Below are positions 55,058 to 63,779 of a stretch of 64,000 nt of DNA, piece by piece. The DNA comes from Janthinobacterium sp. GTDB taxonomy: Bacteria > Pseudomonadota > Gammaproteobacteria > Burkholderiales > Burkholderiaceae_D. Position 1 is the first letter of the stretch. Every line of letters starts with the position of its first letter. Both the position numbers and the translations under genes were made by a program. The notes below the pieces were generated by a model. The model was not told where the DNA came from and did no database searches. It was given only the letters and a program-made list of their open reading frames with translations. The DNA lies in assembly GCF_009923995.1 (NCBI RefSeq), contig NZ_RFSK01000009.1, forward strand, positions 1 through 64,000, read 5' to 3'.

Positions 55058-56556
55058 GCGACACGCCCATGCAGGTGCTGACGCGGCCATTCGCGATCGA
55101 GCCCGTCACCAATATCATGCTGCCGGACGGCATCTTCGACAATGCCATCTATGGCTTGCGCATCGCCGCCCACGTCACGAACATGTCCAGCAGCCCGCTG
55201 ACGAACGTCACGGTGTACCTGGAAAGCGTGGGCGACCCGGGCATCGCGCCCGTGGCGCGCACCTTTTTCTTTGCCAGCGTGCCGGCCGGCGCGGCCATGC
55301 TGGTCATGTGGGATGCCGACTTCCAGCACGCCACGCCCGGCAAGCGCCTGGTCAGCTTCGTCGCCAAGGCCGACGGCTACACGCCGCGCCGCTCGATCCA
55401 GCAGATCTTCGTCTCGCAGACGCGCTTTGACAACACGACCAATACCTATACCTGCACGGTCGAGGAAGGCACGCTGGAGCTGTCCAAGCCGCAGGGCCAC
55501 CTGCCCGGCAAGCGCTGGGGCAGCACGGGCGGCGACGGAAAGGAATGCCGCTGCCCGCCCGATTTCGGGCCCGTCGTGCCCACCGGCATGACCCTCGTCT
55601 GGACGCCGAATCCGGCCTATGCGGGGCCGCATGGCGAGCTGCCGTTTTCCGACCCGTGGTGGAAGATACTCGCCATTATCATCGCCATCGTCGCCGCGCT
55701 GGTAGCCATCATTGCCGCCGCGCTCGGCGCAGGCAAGGCCAGCTTCAGCGTCGGCGGCACCTTCGAGGAAACGGACCCCAGCGTGCACTGCTGCACGCCC
55801 AAGGGCGCCGCCTCGGGCAAGCCGGAATTCACGGTGGCGGGCGTGGCGTCGGCCATCGCCTCGGGCGCCATCGTCGCCGCCTGCTCCGATATAGCCGATC
55901 CGTTCTGGCGTGGCCAGGAAGCCACACCGCCGGCCGCCGGCGAGCTGACCCTGGCCGAGCGCGTGGTGGCGAAGTGGGTCTTGCCCGAAGCGCCGAATGC
56001 GGGCCTGCCCTACACGGCCGACATCAGCTGGCAGTATGAGCGCTTTACCACGGGCGCCAGCTACCAGCACGCCGTGAGCGAGACGCAGGTCAATGTCCAC
56101 GTGGCCGGTCCCGTGGAAACGGACAGCCCGCCCGTGGTGCAGGCGTTCGAACCCCTGTGGCTGCGCGCCAGTTTCAAGCGCGACAATGGCGACGTCTTCC
56201 GCGGCACGGAGCTGTATGCCTTCGTGCTGTTCCAGGCGCCGCAGGGCCTGTTCTTCGTGGAACAGCTGACGGACGATGGCCTCGGCTTCGATCCCGGCGC
56301 CAACGACGGCGTCTACGCTGCCAGCCTGGACTTGAAACTGGCGTACCGCACCCTGCTGCAATTCGACCAAGAAGTCTATGGCACCTGGCGCGTGTTCGTC
56401 TTCGCGCAGGACGTCAACCTGACCAAGCCGGGCACGCCGCCGGAAATCGCCGCCCAGCATATCGGCGGCATGTTCGTCGCCAGCGCCATCGAGATCACCT
56501 TCGACGATACCCTGCCCTGCCCGCTCAAGGCGCAGGCGAACATCATCGTCGTGTAA
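55054..56556 (+). CDS. Unknown membrane protein, gene 2 of coupled pair
   Basis: A 500-residue protein coupled to the preceding gene by ATGA overlap, with AGGAG upstream. Residues 1-125 form a beta-sandwich-like domain (YGLRIAAHVTNMSSSPLTNV). A Cys-rich loop (ECRCPPDFG, Cys165/167) precedes one strong membrane helix (204-227, KILAIIIAIVAALVAIIAAA). Beyond it lie a CC pair (246-247), an amphipathic segment and a beta-rich domain (about 355-500) resembling the choice-of-anchor X type: LWLRASFKRDNGDVFRGTEL, ... FDPGANDGVYAASLDL. No signal peptide is seen, so topology is unclear. I do not recognise the family. Confidence 0.8.
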   Translation: MSDTPMQVLTRPFAIEPVTNIMLPDGIFDNAIYGLRIAAHVTNMSSSPLTNVTVYLESVGDPGIAPVARTFFFASVPAGAAMLVMWDADFQHATPGKRLVSFVAKADGYTPRRSIQQIFVSQTRFDNTTNTYTCTVEEGTLELSKPQGHLPGKRWGSTGGDGKECRCPPDFGPVVPTGMTLVWTPNPAYAGPHGELPFSDPWWKILAIIIAIVAALVAIIAAALGAGKASFSVGGTFEETDPSVHCCTPKGAASGKPEFTVAGVASAIASGAIVAACSDIADPFWRGQEATPPAAGELTLAERVVAKWVLPEAPNAGLPYTADISWQYERFTTGASYQHAVSETQVNVHVAGPVETDSPPVVQAFEPLWLRASFKRDNGDVFRGTELYAFVLFQAPQGLFFVEQLTDDGLGFDPGANDGVYAASLDLKLAYRTLLQFDQEVYGTWRVFVFAQDVNLTKPGTPPEIAAQHIGGMFVASAIEITFDDTLPCPLKAQANIIVV

Positions 56557-56618
56557 GGCAGGGGAGCTGGCGCGGGCGCGGGGCAGGCAACGACGCCCCG
56601 GAGGCTATGCCGGCCGCT

Positions 56619-57065
56619 TTAGACTTTGACGCTGTCGGGTTTCGCCATGACCGTGCGCGGGATGATGTCCGTTTCCGGGCACGTCGCCATGGCGTCCGAA
56701 TACGCGAGCCAGCGCTGCAGGCTTTCCATGCGGCGGATGGTGATGCCCTTGCCATTGATGTAGCCGATCTGCTCGAAATTGGCGGGGCTGGTGGTCAGTT
56801 TCGACACCGTGGGCGCATTGTCGACGAGGCGGTCGTAAGCCTTGCGCGCCTTGTGCTCCCACTTGGCCAGCACGGGGTCGTCGAAACGGTTGCTTTCAAA
56901 ATACACGGTGATGGTGCGGTCGTGGTTGGCAAAGCCGACGATGGCCGCCCCTTTGCGTATGGTCAACAGGACATCTTCCTTGACGCCCGTCACGGGCACG
57001 AACACGGCGGCACGCCCATCCGTATCGGGCCGCTCCATGGGAATATCTTGTCCAATTATGCTCAT
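56619..57065 (-). CDS. Hypothetical protein
   Basis: A 148-residue soluble product beginning MSIIGQDIPMERPDTDGRAA. The first half is beta-rich (VFVPVTGVKEDVLLTIRKGA, IVGFANHDRTITVYFES), the second helical (LAKWEHKARKAYDRLVDNAP), ending with ITIRRMESLQRWLAYSDAMA. No signal peptide, membrane helix or known motif is visible. The ATG at 57065 was chosen over one at 57206 because the upstream stretch is Arg/Ala-rich low-quality coding sequence. It converges with the unknown pair. Confidence 0.65.
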   Translation of the reverse strand: MSIIGQDIPMERPDTDGRAAVFVPVTGVKEDVLLTIRKGAAIVGFANHDRTITVYFESNRFDDPVLAKWEHKARKAYDRLVDNAPTVSKLTTSPANFEQIGYINGKGITIRRMESLQRWLAYSDAMATCPETDIIPRTVMAKPDSVKV

Positions 57066-57343
57066 CGCATCACGCTCTTTGTCATTGCCTGTTGGCTTGT
57101 TATATGTATGCCATCCTTCGCTGAAACCGCGCCGGGCACGCGCGGGTCCGGCCACGGCATCAGGCCGCTTCCCGGCCGCGGCCATGCTGGCAATCAAATA
57201 ATACATTGCCGTAGGGCACTACACAAGAAGATCGGGGCGGTGGCACCAGGCGCGCCTCCGCCGGATGGGGAATGGCGACGCATGCGGCGATCGCCTTATA
57301 ATGCCCCGCTTATCTACTCAATCCGCATGACGACCTCGCCACC

Positions 57344-58411
57344 ATGACGCTTCCCGAAAATGACACCAGCCGGCTTGACGCCATCAGCGCCGCCGCCACC
57401 GAAGTAGCCGCGCAAAACGTGGCCGACCTGCTGGCCATGGCCATCTGCCACCGGCCCGACGAACCGGCGCTGGTTGTCTGCGACAAGCGCAGCTGGCTCA
57501 ATGTCGTGCTGACGGACGCCTATCGCCAGGCCTTGCCGGATGCCGCCTTCATCGATTTCGACGACGTCACGCCCGACGCCGTGCTGGCCGCGTTTGCCGA
57601 ACTGCCGGCCGGCAGCCTCGTCGTGCTGATCCAGTCGACCAGCTTCCGCCTGGAAGCGTTCCGCATCCGCATCGAGCTGTTCAAGCGGGGCCTGAAAGTG
57701 ATCGAACACGTGCACCTGTCACGCATGCCCGGCGTGCAGGGGCTGCACTACATCGCCTCGCTGGCCTACGACCCGGCCTACTACCGCGGCGTGGGCCATG
57801 CGCTGAAGGCGCGCATCGACGGCGCCCGCCACGGCATGGTCGACAGCGGCGGCGAGCAGCTGGTGTTCGCCTCGCCGTTCGAATCGGCCAAGCTGAATAT
57901 CGGCGACTACCGCGGCATGAACAATATCGGCGGCCAGTTCCCGCTGGGCGAAGTGTTTACGGAAGCGCAGGACCTGGAAGCGGTGAACGGGCGCGTGCGC
58001 ATCTTCGTCTTTGGCGACACGCACTTCATGGTCAACCGCCCCGATACGCCGATTACCCTGATCATCGAAAAGGGCCGCGTGACGGGCACGGAGCACGCCA
58101 CGCCGGAATTTACCGCCATGCTGGAAATCATCCGCGCGCATGAAGGCGAAGTGTGGGTGCGCGAACTGGGCTTCGGCATGAACCGCGCCTTTTCGCGCGA
58201 GCAGCTGGTCAACGACATCGGCACGTATGAACGCATGTGCGGCATCCACCTGTCGCTGGGCGCCAAGCATGGCGTCTACACCAAGCCGCAGTTCAAGCGC
58301 AAGGATGCGCGCTACCACGTGGATATCTTCGCCGTCACCGAAGCCGTCTACCTGGACGACGAGCGCGTCTACGCCGATGGCGCGTGGACGGTGGCACCGG
58401 TGGCGTACTAA
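57344..58411 (+). CDS. M29-like aminopeptidase family protein
   Basis: A 355-residue cytoplasmic protein resembling AmpS/AmpT (M29) metallopeptidases in its C-terminal half. Candidate metal ligands in the right order are Glu203 (FPLGEVF), Glu274 (RELGFG), His302 (GIHLSLG), His325 and Asp327 (HVDIF). The Tyr expected seven residues after the third ligand is replaced by His309 in this alignment. It is shorter than typical AmpS, mainly at the N-terminus. It could hydrolyse peptides or be a specialised amidase. Convergent with the LysR gene (4-base overlap). Confidence 0.72.
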   Translation: MTLPENDTSRLDAISAAATEVAAQNVADLLAMAICHRPDEPALVVCDKRSWLNVVLTDAYRQALPDAAFIDFDDVTPDAVLAAFAELPAGSLVVLIQSTSFRLEAFRIRIELFKRGLKVIEHVHLSRMPGVQGLHYIASLAYDPAYYRGVGHALKARIDGARHGMVDSGGEQLVFASPFESAKLNIGDYRGMNNIGGQFPLGEVFTEAQDLEAVNGRVRIFVFGDTHFMVNRPDTPITLIIEKGRVTGTEHATPEFTAMLEIIRAHEGEVWVRELGFGMNRAFSREQLVNDIGTYERMCGIHLSLGAKHGVYTKPQFKRKDARYHVDIFAVTEAVYLDDERVYADGAWTVAPVAY

Positions 58412-59367
58412 CTGAAAAAATCGGCCGCCGCCAGCTCGCGGTCCCACGGCGGCACGGGCTGGTATTCCGCCACCAGGAAATCGATCAGCGCGCGCACCTT
58501 GGGCGACATCTGGCGGCTGGCAGGATACAGGGCGCTCAGGTGATTCAGGGGCAGTTCCCATTGCGTCAGCACGGGCAGCAGGCTGCCCTCGAGCAGGCTG
58601 CGCCAGGCGAGGAAGGTGGTGCTGTAGACGATGCCCAGTCCCCGCTGCGCCGCCTGGTGCAACACCAGGCCATTGTTCGCCGTGAAGCCCGCCTGCACGC
58701 GCACGCTCACTTCCTCGCGCCGCTCTCCCTCTCCCCGCTGGAAATGCCAGTTCGTGCCATCGGTCAGGTGGCTGAAATGCAGGCACTGGTGGTTCAACAA
58801 GTCTTGCGGCGCCTGCGGCATGCCCCATTGCGCCAGGTAGGCGGGACTGGCGCACAGCACGGCGCGGCACGGCGCCAGCGGACGCATGGCCAGCGCGCTG
58901 CTGTCCGGGATGCCGCCGACGCGGATGGTCAGGTCAAAGCCGTGGCGTATCGGGTCGAGCAGGGCGTCGTCGACAAAAAGTTCGGCCCGCACCTGCGGAT
59001 GCTGCAAACTGAAACGGGCGACGGCGTCCGCCAGCCACGCGCTGCCAAAGCTGGACGGCGCCTGGATGCGCAGCGGCCCGGCCAGTTCCGCCCCCGCTCC
59101 CGCCTGCGCCACGTGCGCCACCATGCGCGCCGCCTCTTGCGCATGGCTGACGGTGGCCATGCACGGCGCCAGGTAGGCGCGGCCCGCGTCCGTCAAGCTC
59201 ACTTCGCGCGTGGAACGGTGCAGCAGGCGCGCCGCGAGGCGCTCCTCCAGCTGCATGATGGTCTTGCTGACCATGGCCCGGGTCAGGCCCAGGCGTTGCC
59301 CGGCCGCCGTAAAGCTGCGCAGGCGCGCCACCTCGACAAAGATTTCCATCGCTTTCAATTGATCCAT
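58408..59367 (-). CDS. LysR-type transcriptional regulator of the PhyH operon
   Basis: A 319-residue LysR protein. MDQLKAMEIFVEVARLRSFT followed by AAGQRLGLTRAMVSKTIMQL is the helix-turn-helix of the AaeR/DmlR-type subgroup. The effector domain starts about residue 90. It is divergent from the PhyH/TIM-barrel operon, and the dyad at 59373-59399 fits its binding. No strong ribosome binding site is visible. Effector unknown. Confidence 0.93.
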   Translation of the reverse strand: MDQLKAMEIFVEVARLRSFTAAGQRLGLTRAMVSKTIMQLEERLAARLLHRSTREVSLTDAGRAYLAPCMATVSHAQEAARMVAHVAQAGAGAELAGPLRIQAPSSFGSAWLADAVARFSLQHPQVRAELFVDDALLDPIRHGFDLTIRVGGIPDSSALAMRPLAPCRAVLCASPAYLAQWGMPQAPQDLLNHQCLHFSHLTDGTNWHFQRGEGERREEVSVRVQAGFTANNGLVLHQAAQRGLGIVYSTTFLAWRSLLEGSLLPVLTQWELPLNHLSALYPASRQMSPKVRALIDFLVAEYQPVPPWDRELAAADFFS

Positions 59368-59372
59368 ATCAA

Positions 59373-59444
59373 AGATTGTCTGCGTTTTGGCGACAATCTG
59401 TCAACCACCTGTCGATTGTTTGCGTCCATCGTCCCACCTACAAT
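59373..59444. promoter_or_regulatory. LysR operator and PhyH operon promoter
   Basis: AGATTGTC (59373-59380) and GACAATCT (59392-59399) are perfect arms separated by 11 bases, a classic LysR T-N11-A site. A further half-site GATTGT (59414-59419) overlaps the -35 of a promoter TTGTTT (59416-59421), 17 bases, TACAAT (59439-59444). The arrangement (recognition site plus activation half-site at the -35) is the standard geometry for LysR activation. Confidence 0.75.
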
Positions 59445-59476
59445 GGCGCCTTCTACCTACTTACGGAGCCGCCGCC

Positions 59477-60316
59477 ATGCTGACAATTTCTCAACAAGAA
59501 CAATATCAACGCGACGGCTACCTCATCCTGCCCGATTTCAAGGGCGCGGACGAGATCGCCGCCCTGCGCGCGCGCGCCGAGCAGATTGTCAACGAATTCG
59601 ATCCCAGCCAGAGCCAATCGATCTTCACCACGCGCGACCAGGCGAAGAACACCAACGATTATTTTCTGGCGTCGGACAACACCATCCGCTGCTTCTTCGA
59701 GGAAGAGGCCTTCGGCCCGGACGGCCAGCTGAAGCAGGCCAAGTCGCTGTCGATCAACAAGATCGGCCACGCCATGCATGACCTGGACCCGGTCTTCCGC
59801 AGCTTTTCGGCCGACCCGAAACTGGCCGCAGTGGCGCGCGACCTGGGCCTGGCGGACGCGCAGGTGTGGCAATCGATGTACATTTTCAAGCAGCCCGGCA
59901 TCGGCGGCGAAGTGCGCTGGCACCAGGACGCCACGTATTTCGAAACGACGCCCGTCAGTGTGACCACCTTCTGGTTCGCGCTGGAAGACGCGACCCTGGA
60001 CAACGGCTGCCTGTGGGCGGAACCGGGCGGTCACCGCGGCCCCTTGCGCGAGCGCTTCATCCGCAACGGCGACCAGGTACGCGTGGAAAAACTCGACGCC
60101 ATGCCCTGGCCCGACGACAGCACGGCCGTGCCGCTGGAAGTCAAGGCGGGCGCCCTCGTCTGCTTCCACGGCTTGCTGCCCCACTACAGCGCGCCGAACC
60201 GCTCGCCCGTCTCGCGCCACGCCTACACCCTGCACGCGACGGACGGCCAGACCGAGTATGCGGCGCACAACTGGATCCAGCGCGACGCGGCCTTCCCCGT
60301 GCGGGGCTTCGTCTGA
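59477..60316 (+). CDS. Phytanoyl-CoA dioxygenase (PhyH) family protein
   Basis: A 279-residue Fe(II)/2-oxoglutarate-dependent dioxygenase, closest in layout to PHYHD1-like proteins. The iron facial triad is His149 and Asp151 in WHQD, and His236 in LPHYSAPNRS; Arg247 probably binds 2-oxoglutarate. GGAG stands 8 bases before the ATG at 59477. Its stop overlaps the next start (TGATG), so it is coupled to the TIM-barrel gene. The substrate is not evident; small carboxylates, acyl compounds or secondary metabolites are all possible for the family. Confidence 0.92.
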   Translation: MLTISQQEQYQRDGYLILPDFKGADEIAALRARAEQIVNEFDPSQSQSIFTTRDQAKNTNDYFLASDNTIRCFFEEEAFGPDGQLKQAKSLSINKIGHAMHDLDPVFRSFSADPKLAAVARDLGLADAQVWQSMYIFKQPGIGGEVRWHQDATYFETTPVSVTTFWFALEDATLDNGCLWAEPGGHRGPLRERFIRNGDQVRVEKLDAMPWPDDSTAVPLEVKAGALVCFHGLLPHYSAPNRSPVSRHAYTLHATDGQTEYAAHNWIQRDAAFPVRGFV

Positions 60317-61137
60317 TGCGCATCGAAGTCTACGCCGCCCACTGGGGCAATAACGAGCTGGCGCCCGAGGTCTTCATCGACAAGGTAGCGGGGGCCGGCT
60401 TCGACGGCATCGAGATGTCGCTGCCGCTGGACGCCGCCCTGCGCGAGGAATGGACGCAGCGCATCGCGACGGCCGGCTTGCAGCTGATCGCCGCGCAGTG
60501 GGAAACCGTCTTCCACAGCGATTTCGAGCTGCATCGCGCGGCCCTGGCCGAACTGCTGGAAAACGCCTGTCTGGCGCGCCCCGTGCTGGTCAACACGCAC
60601 ACGGGCAAGGATTTCTATACGCCGGCGCAAAACGCGCAGCTGCTCGACCTGGCCGCCGCCGTCTCGGAAAAGCACGGCGTGCCCATCGTGCATGAAATCC
60701 ACCGCAGCCGCTTTTCCGGCCACCCGATGCTGCTGCTGCCCTATCTGGCGCAGTATCCCGCGCTGCCATTGACGGCCGACCTGTCGCACTGGTGCTGCGC
60801 CTGCGAATCCTTGCTGGAAGACCAGCCGCAGACCCTGGCGCAAGTGCTGCCGCTGGTGCGCCATGTACACGCCCGCGTGGGCCATGCGCAAGGCCCGCAG
60901 GTGGCCGACTTCCGCGCGCCGGAAGCAAAAGCGGCGCTCGACGCCCACCTGGCCTGGTGGGACGCCATCGTCGCCCTGCGCCGCGCGGCCGGTGCCGAGC
61001 GCATGACCTTCACTCCGGAATTCGGCCCGGCGCCGTACACGCAAACCCTGCCCTGGACGCAGCAGCCCGTGAGCGACGCGTGGGAACAGAACGTGGCCAT
61101 GCTGCAGCTGCTGCGCCAGCGCTATCCCGCGGAGTGA
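60316..61137 (+). CDS. Xylose isomerase-like TIM-barrel protein
   Basis: A 273-residue sugar-phosphate isomerase/epimerase-family TIM barrel (AP endonuclease 2 superfamily). It begins MRIEVYAAHWGNNELAPEVF; likely metal-site residues lie in VPIVHEIHRSRFSG, LTADLSHWCC and MTFTPEFGP. Coupled to the PhyH gene by TGATG, so both enzymes probably act in one pathway. Its end overlaps the convergent LysR gene by 16 bases. Exact reaction unknown. Confidence 0.87.
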   Translation: MRIEVYAAHWGNNELAPEVFIDKVAGAGFDGIEMSLPLDAALREEWTQRIATAGLQLIAAQWETVFHSDFELHRAALAELLENACLARPVLVNTHTGKDFYTPAQNAQLLDLAAAVSEKHGVPIVHEIHRSRFSGHPMLLLPYLAQYPALPLTADLSHWCCACESLLEDQPQTLAQVLPLVRHVHARVGHAQGPQVADFRAPEAKAALDAHLAWWDAIVALRRAAGAERMTFTPEFGPAPYTQTLPWTQQPVSDAWEQNVAMLQLLRQRYPAE

Positions 61138-62060
61138 GAAAGCTGCGGAAGCGGCGCAAAATTGGCCTGCACGAAATCGATGAAGGCGCGCAGCGGTGCC
61201 GGCAAATGGCGCCGGCCCGCATAGTATAAGAACGGGCCGGGAAAGGGCATCGCCCAGTCTTCCAGCACCGGCTGCAGCTGGCCCGCATCGATATACGGCT
61301 GCAGCCACTCTTCAAACAGATACACCAGTCCATGGCCGGCGACGGCCATGCTGACCGCGAGGTCGGCCGCCGTCGGCGTGACGATCAATGGGCCGTCCGG
61401 CTCCACGCTCACTTTTTGCCCGTCGCGCTCGAACTCCCACGGTGGAATCGCGCCACTGAGGAATTTCCCCAGCAGGCAGGCGTGCTGCAGCAGGTCGCGC
61501 GGATGCTTGGGCACGCCCCGCTGCGCCAGGTAGGACGCTGCGCCCGCCACCGCAAAGCGCTGCGTGCGGGGGCCGATCGGGATGGCGATCATGTCCTGCT
61601 CCAGCCGCTCGCCATAGCGAATGCCCGCGTCGCAGCCACTGGCGACGACGTCGACAAAATTATTATCGACCACCAGCTCGACCCGGATCTGCGGATAGGC
61701 GCGCAGGAACTGGTCGACCATGGGCTGCAAGAAGAAGCGCGCCGCTATGACGGGCACGTTCAGGCGCAAGGTGCCGCGCGGGCTGTCGCGCAAGTCGTTC
61801 AGCACATCGAGCGCGCTGCTCACTTCATCGAGCGCGGAGCGCAAACGCGTCAGCAGCAATGCGCCAGCGGCTGTCGGCGTGACGCTGCGCGTCGTGCGTT
61901 CCAGCAGGCGGATGCCCAGTTGCTGCTCCAGCCGGCGCAGCGCCTCGCTCAGTGCCGACGCGGACTGGCCGCTGGCGCGCGCGGCCTGGCGAAACCCCTG
62001 GTGGCGGGCCACCAGGGCAAAGGCGGCCAGGTCGGCCATGGAAGGACTGTCTGCATGCAT
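61122..62060 (-). CDS. LysR-type transcriptional regulator, divergent from aldo-keto reductase
   Basis: A 312-residue LysR protein. The HTH reads ADLAAFALVARHQGFRQAAR followed by ASGQSASALSEALRRLEQQL; the effector domain follows. The ATG at 62060 was preferred over an upstream GTG because the protein then has a normal N-terminus. It is divergent from the YdbC-like reductase gene; four 14-bp repeats in the region between them (62071-62126) begin 11 bases from its start codon. Confidence 0.92.
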   Translation of the reverse strand: MHADSPSMADLAAFALVARHQGFRQAARASGQSASALSEALRRLEQQLGIRLLERTTRSVTPTAAGALLLTRLRSALDEVSSALDVLNDLRDSPRGTLRLNVPVIAARFFLQPMVDQFLRAYPQIRVELVVDNNFVDVVASGCDAGIRYGERLEQDMIAIPIGPRTQRFAVAGAASYLAQRGVPKHPRDLLQHACLLGKFLSGAIPPWEFERDGQKVSVEPDGPLIVTPTAADLAVSMAVAGHGLVYLFEEWLQPYIDAGQLQPVLEDWAMPFPGPFLYYAGRRHLPAPLRAFIDFVQANFAPLPQLSHSAG

Positions 62061-62070
62061 GGGAACTCTC

Positions 62071-62126
62071 ACTGTGCGTAATTCACTGTACGTAATGCAC
62101 TGTACGTAATTTACTGTACGTAATTG
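62071..62126. repeat. Four tandem 14-bp repeats in a divergent promoter region
   Basis: ACTGTRCGTAATNN occurs at 62071, 62085, 62099 and 62113 without gaps; only the last two bases and one position in the first copy vary. The last copy pairs with a downstream half-site: CTGTAC (62114-62119), 8 bases, GTACAG (62128-62133). The array could be a multi-site operator for the adjacent LysR protein or a slippage-prone tandem repeat. Confidence 0.9.
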
Positions 62127-62219
62127 AGTACAGCCTGTACCGGATTGACCCGATTATCATACAGCGCAATCGCCGTTACGATGGCTGCTCCTGTCCTCGA
62201 CCACCATACCGGAGCTTCC

Positions 62220-63086
62220 ATGCACACCACTTCCCCCGCACTCGCCCCATTCACGCCCGCCCATTGCGACATCGCGTTCAACCGCACCGGCTACGGCGCC
62301 ATGCAGCTGGCCGGCCCGCACGTCTGGGGTCCGCCGAAAGACCGCGCCGCCGCCGTCGCCGTGCTGCGCGAAGCGGTCGAACTGGGCGTCAACCATATCG
62401 ACACGTCGGACTTTTACGGCCCGCATATCACCAACCAGATCATCCGCGAGGCGCTGCACCCGTACCGCAGCGGCTTGACCATCGTCACCAAGATCGGCTT
62501 CATGCGCGGCGCCGACCAGTCCTGGCTGCCGGCCGCATCGCCACAACAGCTGCGCGACGCCGTGCACGACAACCTGCGCAACCTGGGCCTGGACGTGCTC
62601 GACGTCGTCAACCTGCGCGCACCGGGCATCGCCGGCCCGGACGGCTCGTCGCTTGCCGAACCGCTGTCCGTGCTGGTGCAGCTGCAGCGGGAAGGCCTGG
62701 TGCGCCATATCGGCCTGTCCAATGTCGACGCCGGCCAGGTGGCCGAGGCACAGCGGATCAGCCCCATCGTCTGCGTGCAGAACCACTACAATCTGGCGCA
62801 CCGCGCGGACGATGCGCTGATCGACACGCTGGCCGCGCAAGGCATCGCGTATGTGCCGTTCTTCCCCTTGGGCGGCTTTTCGCCGCTGCAATCCGATACC
62901 TTGAACCAGGTGGCGGCCGCCATGCAGGCCACGCCGATGCAGGTGGCGCTGGCCTGGCTGCTGCAGCGGGCGCCGAATGTGCTGGTCATTCCCGGCACCT
63001 CGTCGGTGGCGCACCTGCGGGAAAACATCGCGGCCGGCGCGCTCAGGCTCGATGCGCAGGCGCTGGCGGCATTGAATACCCTGTGA
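62220..63086 (+). CDS. Aldo-keto reductase, YdbC-like
   Basis: A 288-residue NADPH-dependent reductase of the aldo-keto family. It closely resembles E. coli YdbC (pyridoxal-reductase type): [38 protein letters not shown] with Asp61 and Tyr66, IVTKIGF with Lys91, DVVNLRAPG where the usual catalytic His is Asn as in YdbC, and [18 protein letters not shown] for cofactor binding. GGAG precedes the ATG at 62220. Likely regulated by the divergent LysR gene. Confidence 0.93.
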   Translation: MHTTSPALAPFTPAHCDIAFNRTGYGAMQLAGPHVWGPPKDRAAAVAVLREAVELGVNHIDTSDFYGPHITNQIIREALHPYRSGLTIVTKIGFMRGADQSWLPAASPQQLRDAVHDNLRNLGLDVLDVVNLRAPGIAGPDGSSLAEPLSVLVQLQREGLVRHIGLSNVDAGQVAEAQRISPIVCVQNHYNLAHRADDALIDTLAAQGIAYVPFFPLGGFSPLQSDTLNQVAAAMQATPMQVALAWLLQRAPNVLVIPGTSSVAHLRENIAAGALRLDAQALAALNTL

Positions 63087-63117
63087 CGCCGCCAGGCAGC
63101 GGGGAAGCGGGGGTAGC

Positions 63118-63146
63118 TTGCAACTAAGTAGCGCGCTATATATACT
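63118..63146 (+). promoter_or_regulatory. ohrR promoter with palindromic operator in the spacer
   Basis: TTGCAA (63118-63123) and TATACT (63141-63146) are spaced by 17 bases. The palindrome TAGCGCGCTA (63129-63138) fills the spacer and is a candidate operator for autorepression. Transcription would begin near 63153, at the start codon itself. Confidence 0.65.
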
Positions 63147-63152
63147 GTGCCC

Positions 63153-63614
63153 ATGGATACCACCACCGCCCCCAACCCGCTGCACCAGGTGCCGCGCCTG
63201 GACAGCCAGCTGTGCTTTGCGCTGTACTCGACCTCGCTCGCCATGAACAAGCTGTACCGCAAGCTCCTGCGCAAGCTGGGCCTCACGTATTCGCAATACC
63301 TGGTGATGATGGTGCTGTGGGAACGCGACGGCCTGACCGTGTCGGAAGTGGGCGAGCGCCTGTTCCTCGATTCGGCCACCCTGACGCCCCTGCTCAAGCG
63401 CATGGAGCAGTCGGGCCTGCTGACGCGCGCGCGCGCCGCCAGCGACGAGCGCCAGGTCATCATTTCCCTCACGGAACAGGGCGACCAGCTGCGCCACGAG
63501 GCGGCCCTGCTGCCGGAAGCCATACTGACGGCCAGCCACTGCAGCGTGGAACAAGTTGTGGACATGAAACAACAGCTGAACCAGTTGCGCGACAGCCTGA
63601 TGAAAAGTGAGTAA
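63153..63614 (+). CDS. ohrR: OhrR-type MarR family peroxide-sensing repressor
   Basis: A 153-residue MarR protein of the OhrR class that senses organic hydroperoxides through a single N-terminal cysteine. That residue is Cys21 in [20 protein letters not shown]. The wing and recognition helix are [20 protein letters not shown], with the wing [18 protein letters not shown]. No second peroxidatic Cys is clearly placed, and a further Cys lies near the C-terminus (SHCSVEQVV). No ohr gene is within the window. No ribosome binding site precedes the ATG; the promoter position suggests a leaderless mRNA. Confidence 0.92.
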   Translation: MDTTTAPNPLHQVPRLDSQLCFALYSTSLAMNKLYRKLLRKLGLTYSQYLVMMVLWERDGLTVSEVGERLFLDSATLTPLLKRMEQSGLLTRARAASDERQVIISLTEQGDQLRHEAALLPEAILTASHCSVEQVVDMKQQLNQLRDSLMKSE

Positions 63615-63779
63615 ATACACGGCTTTTCCGAGCAAAATCAGGTGAACTATCCATCTGACGGCGCCGGGCAAAAGCTGGCGCAAAATCCGCCTTTCTTTAT
63701 TACAAATCGATACAAGCCTGCCCCCACCCTGCGTATAGAATAGTTGCCACTATTTCCTTACAACAATATCTGGGTGACC

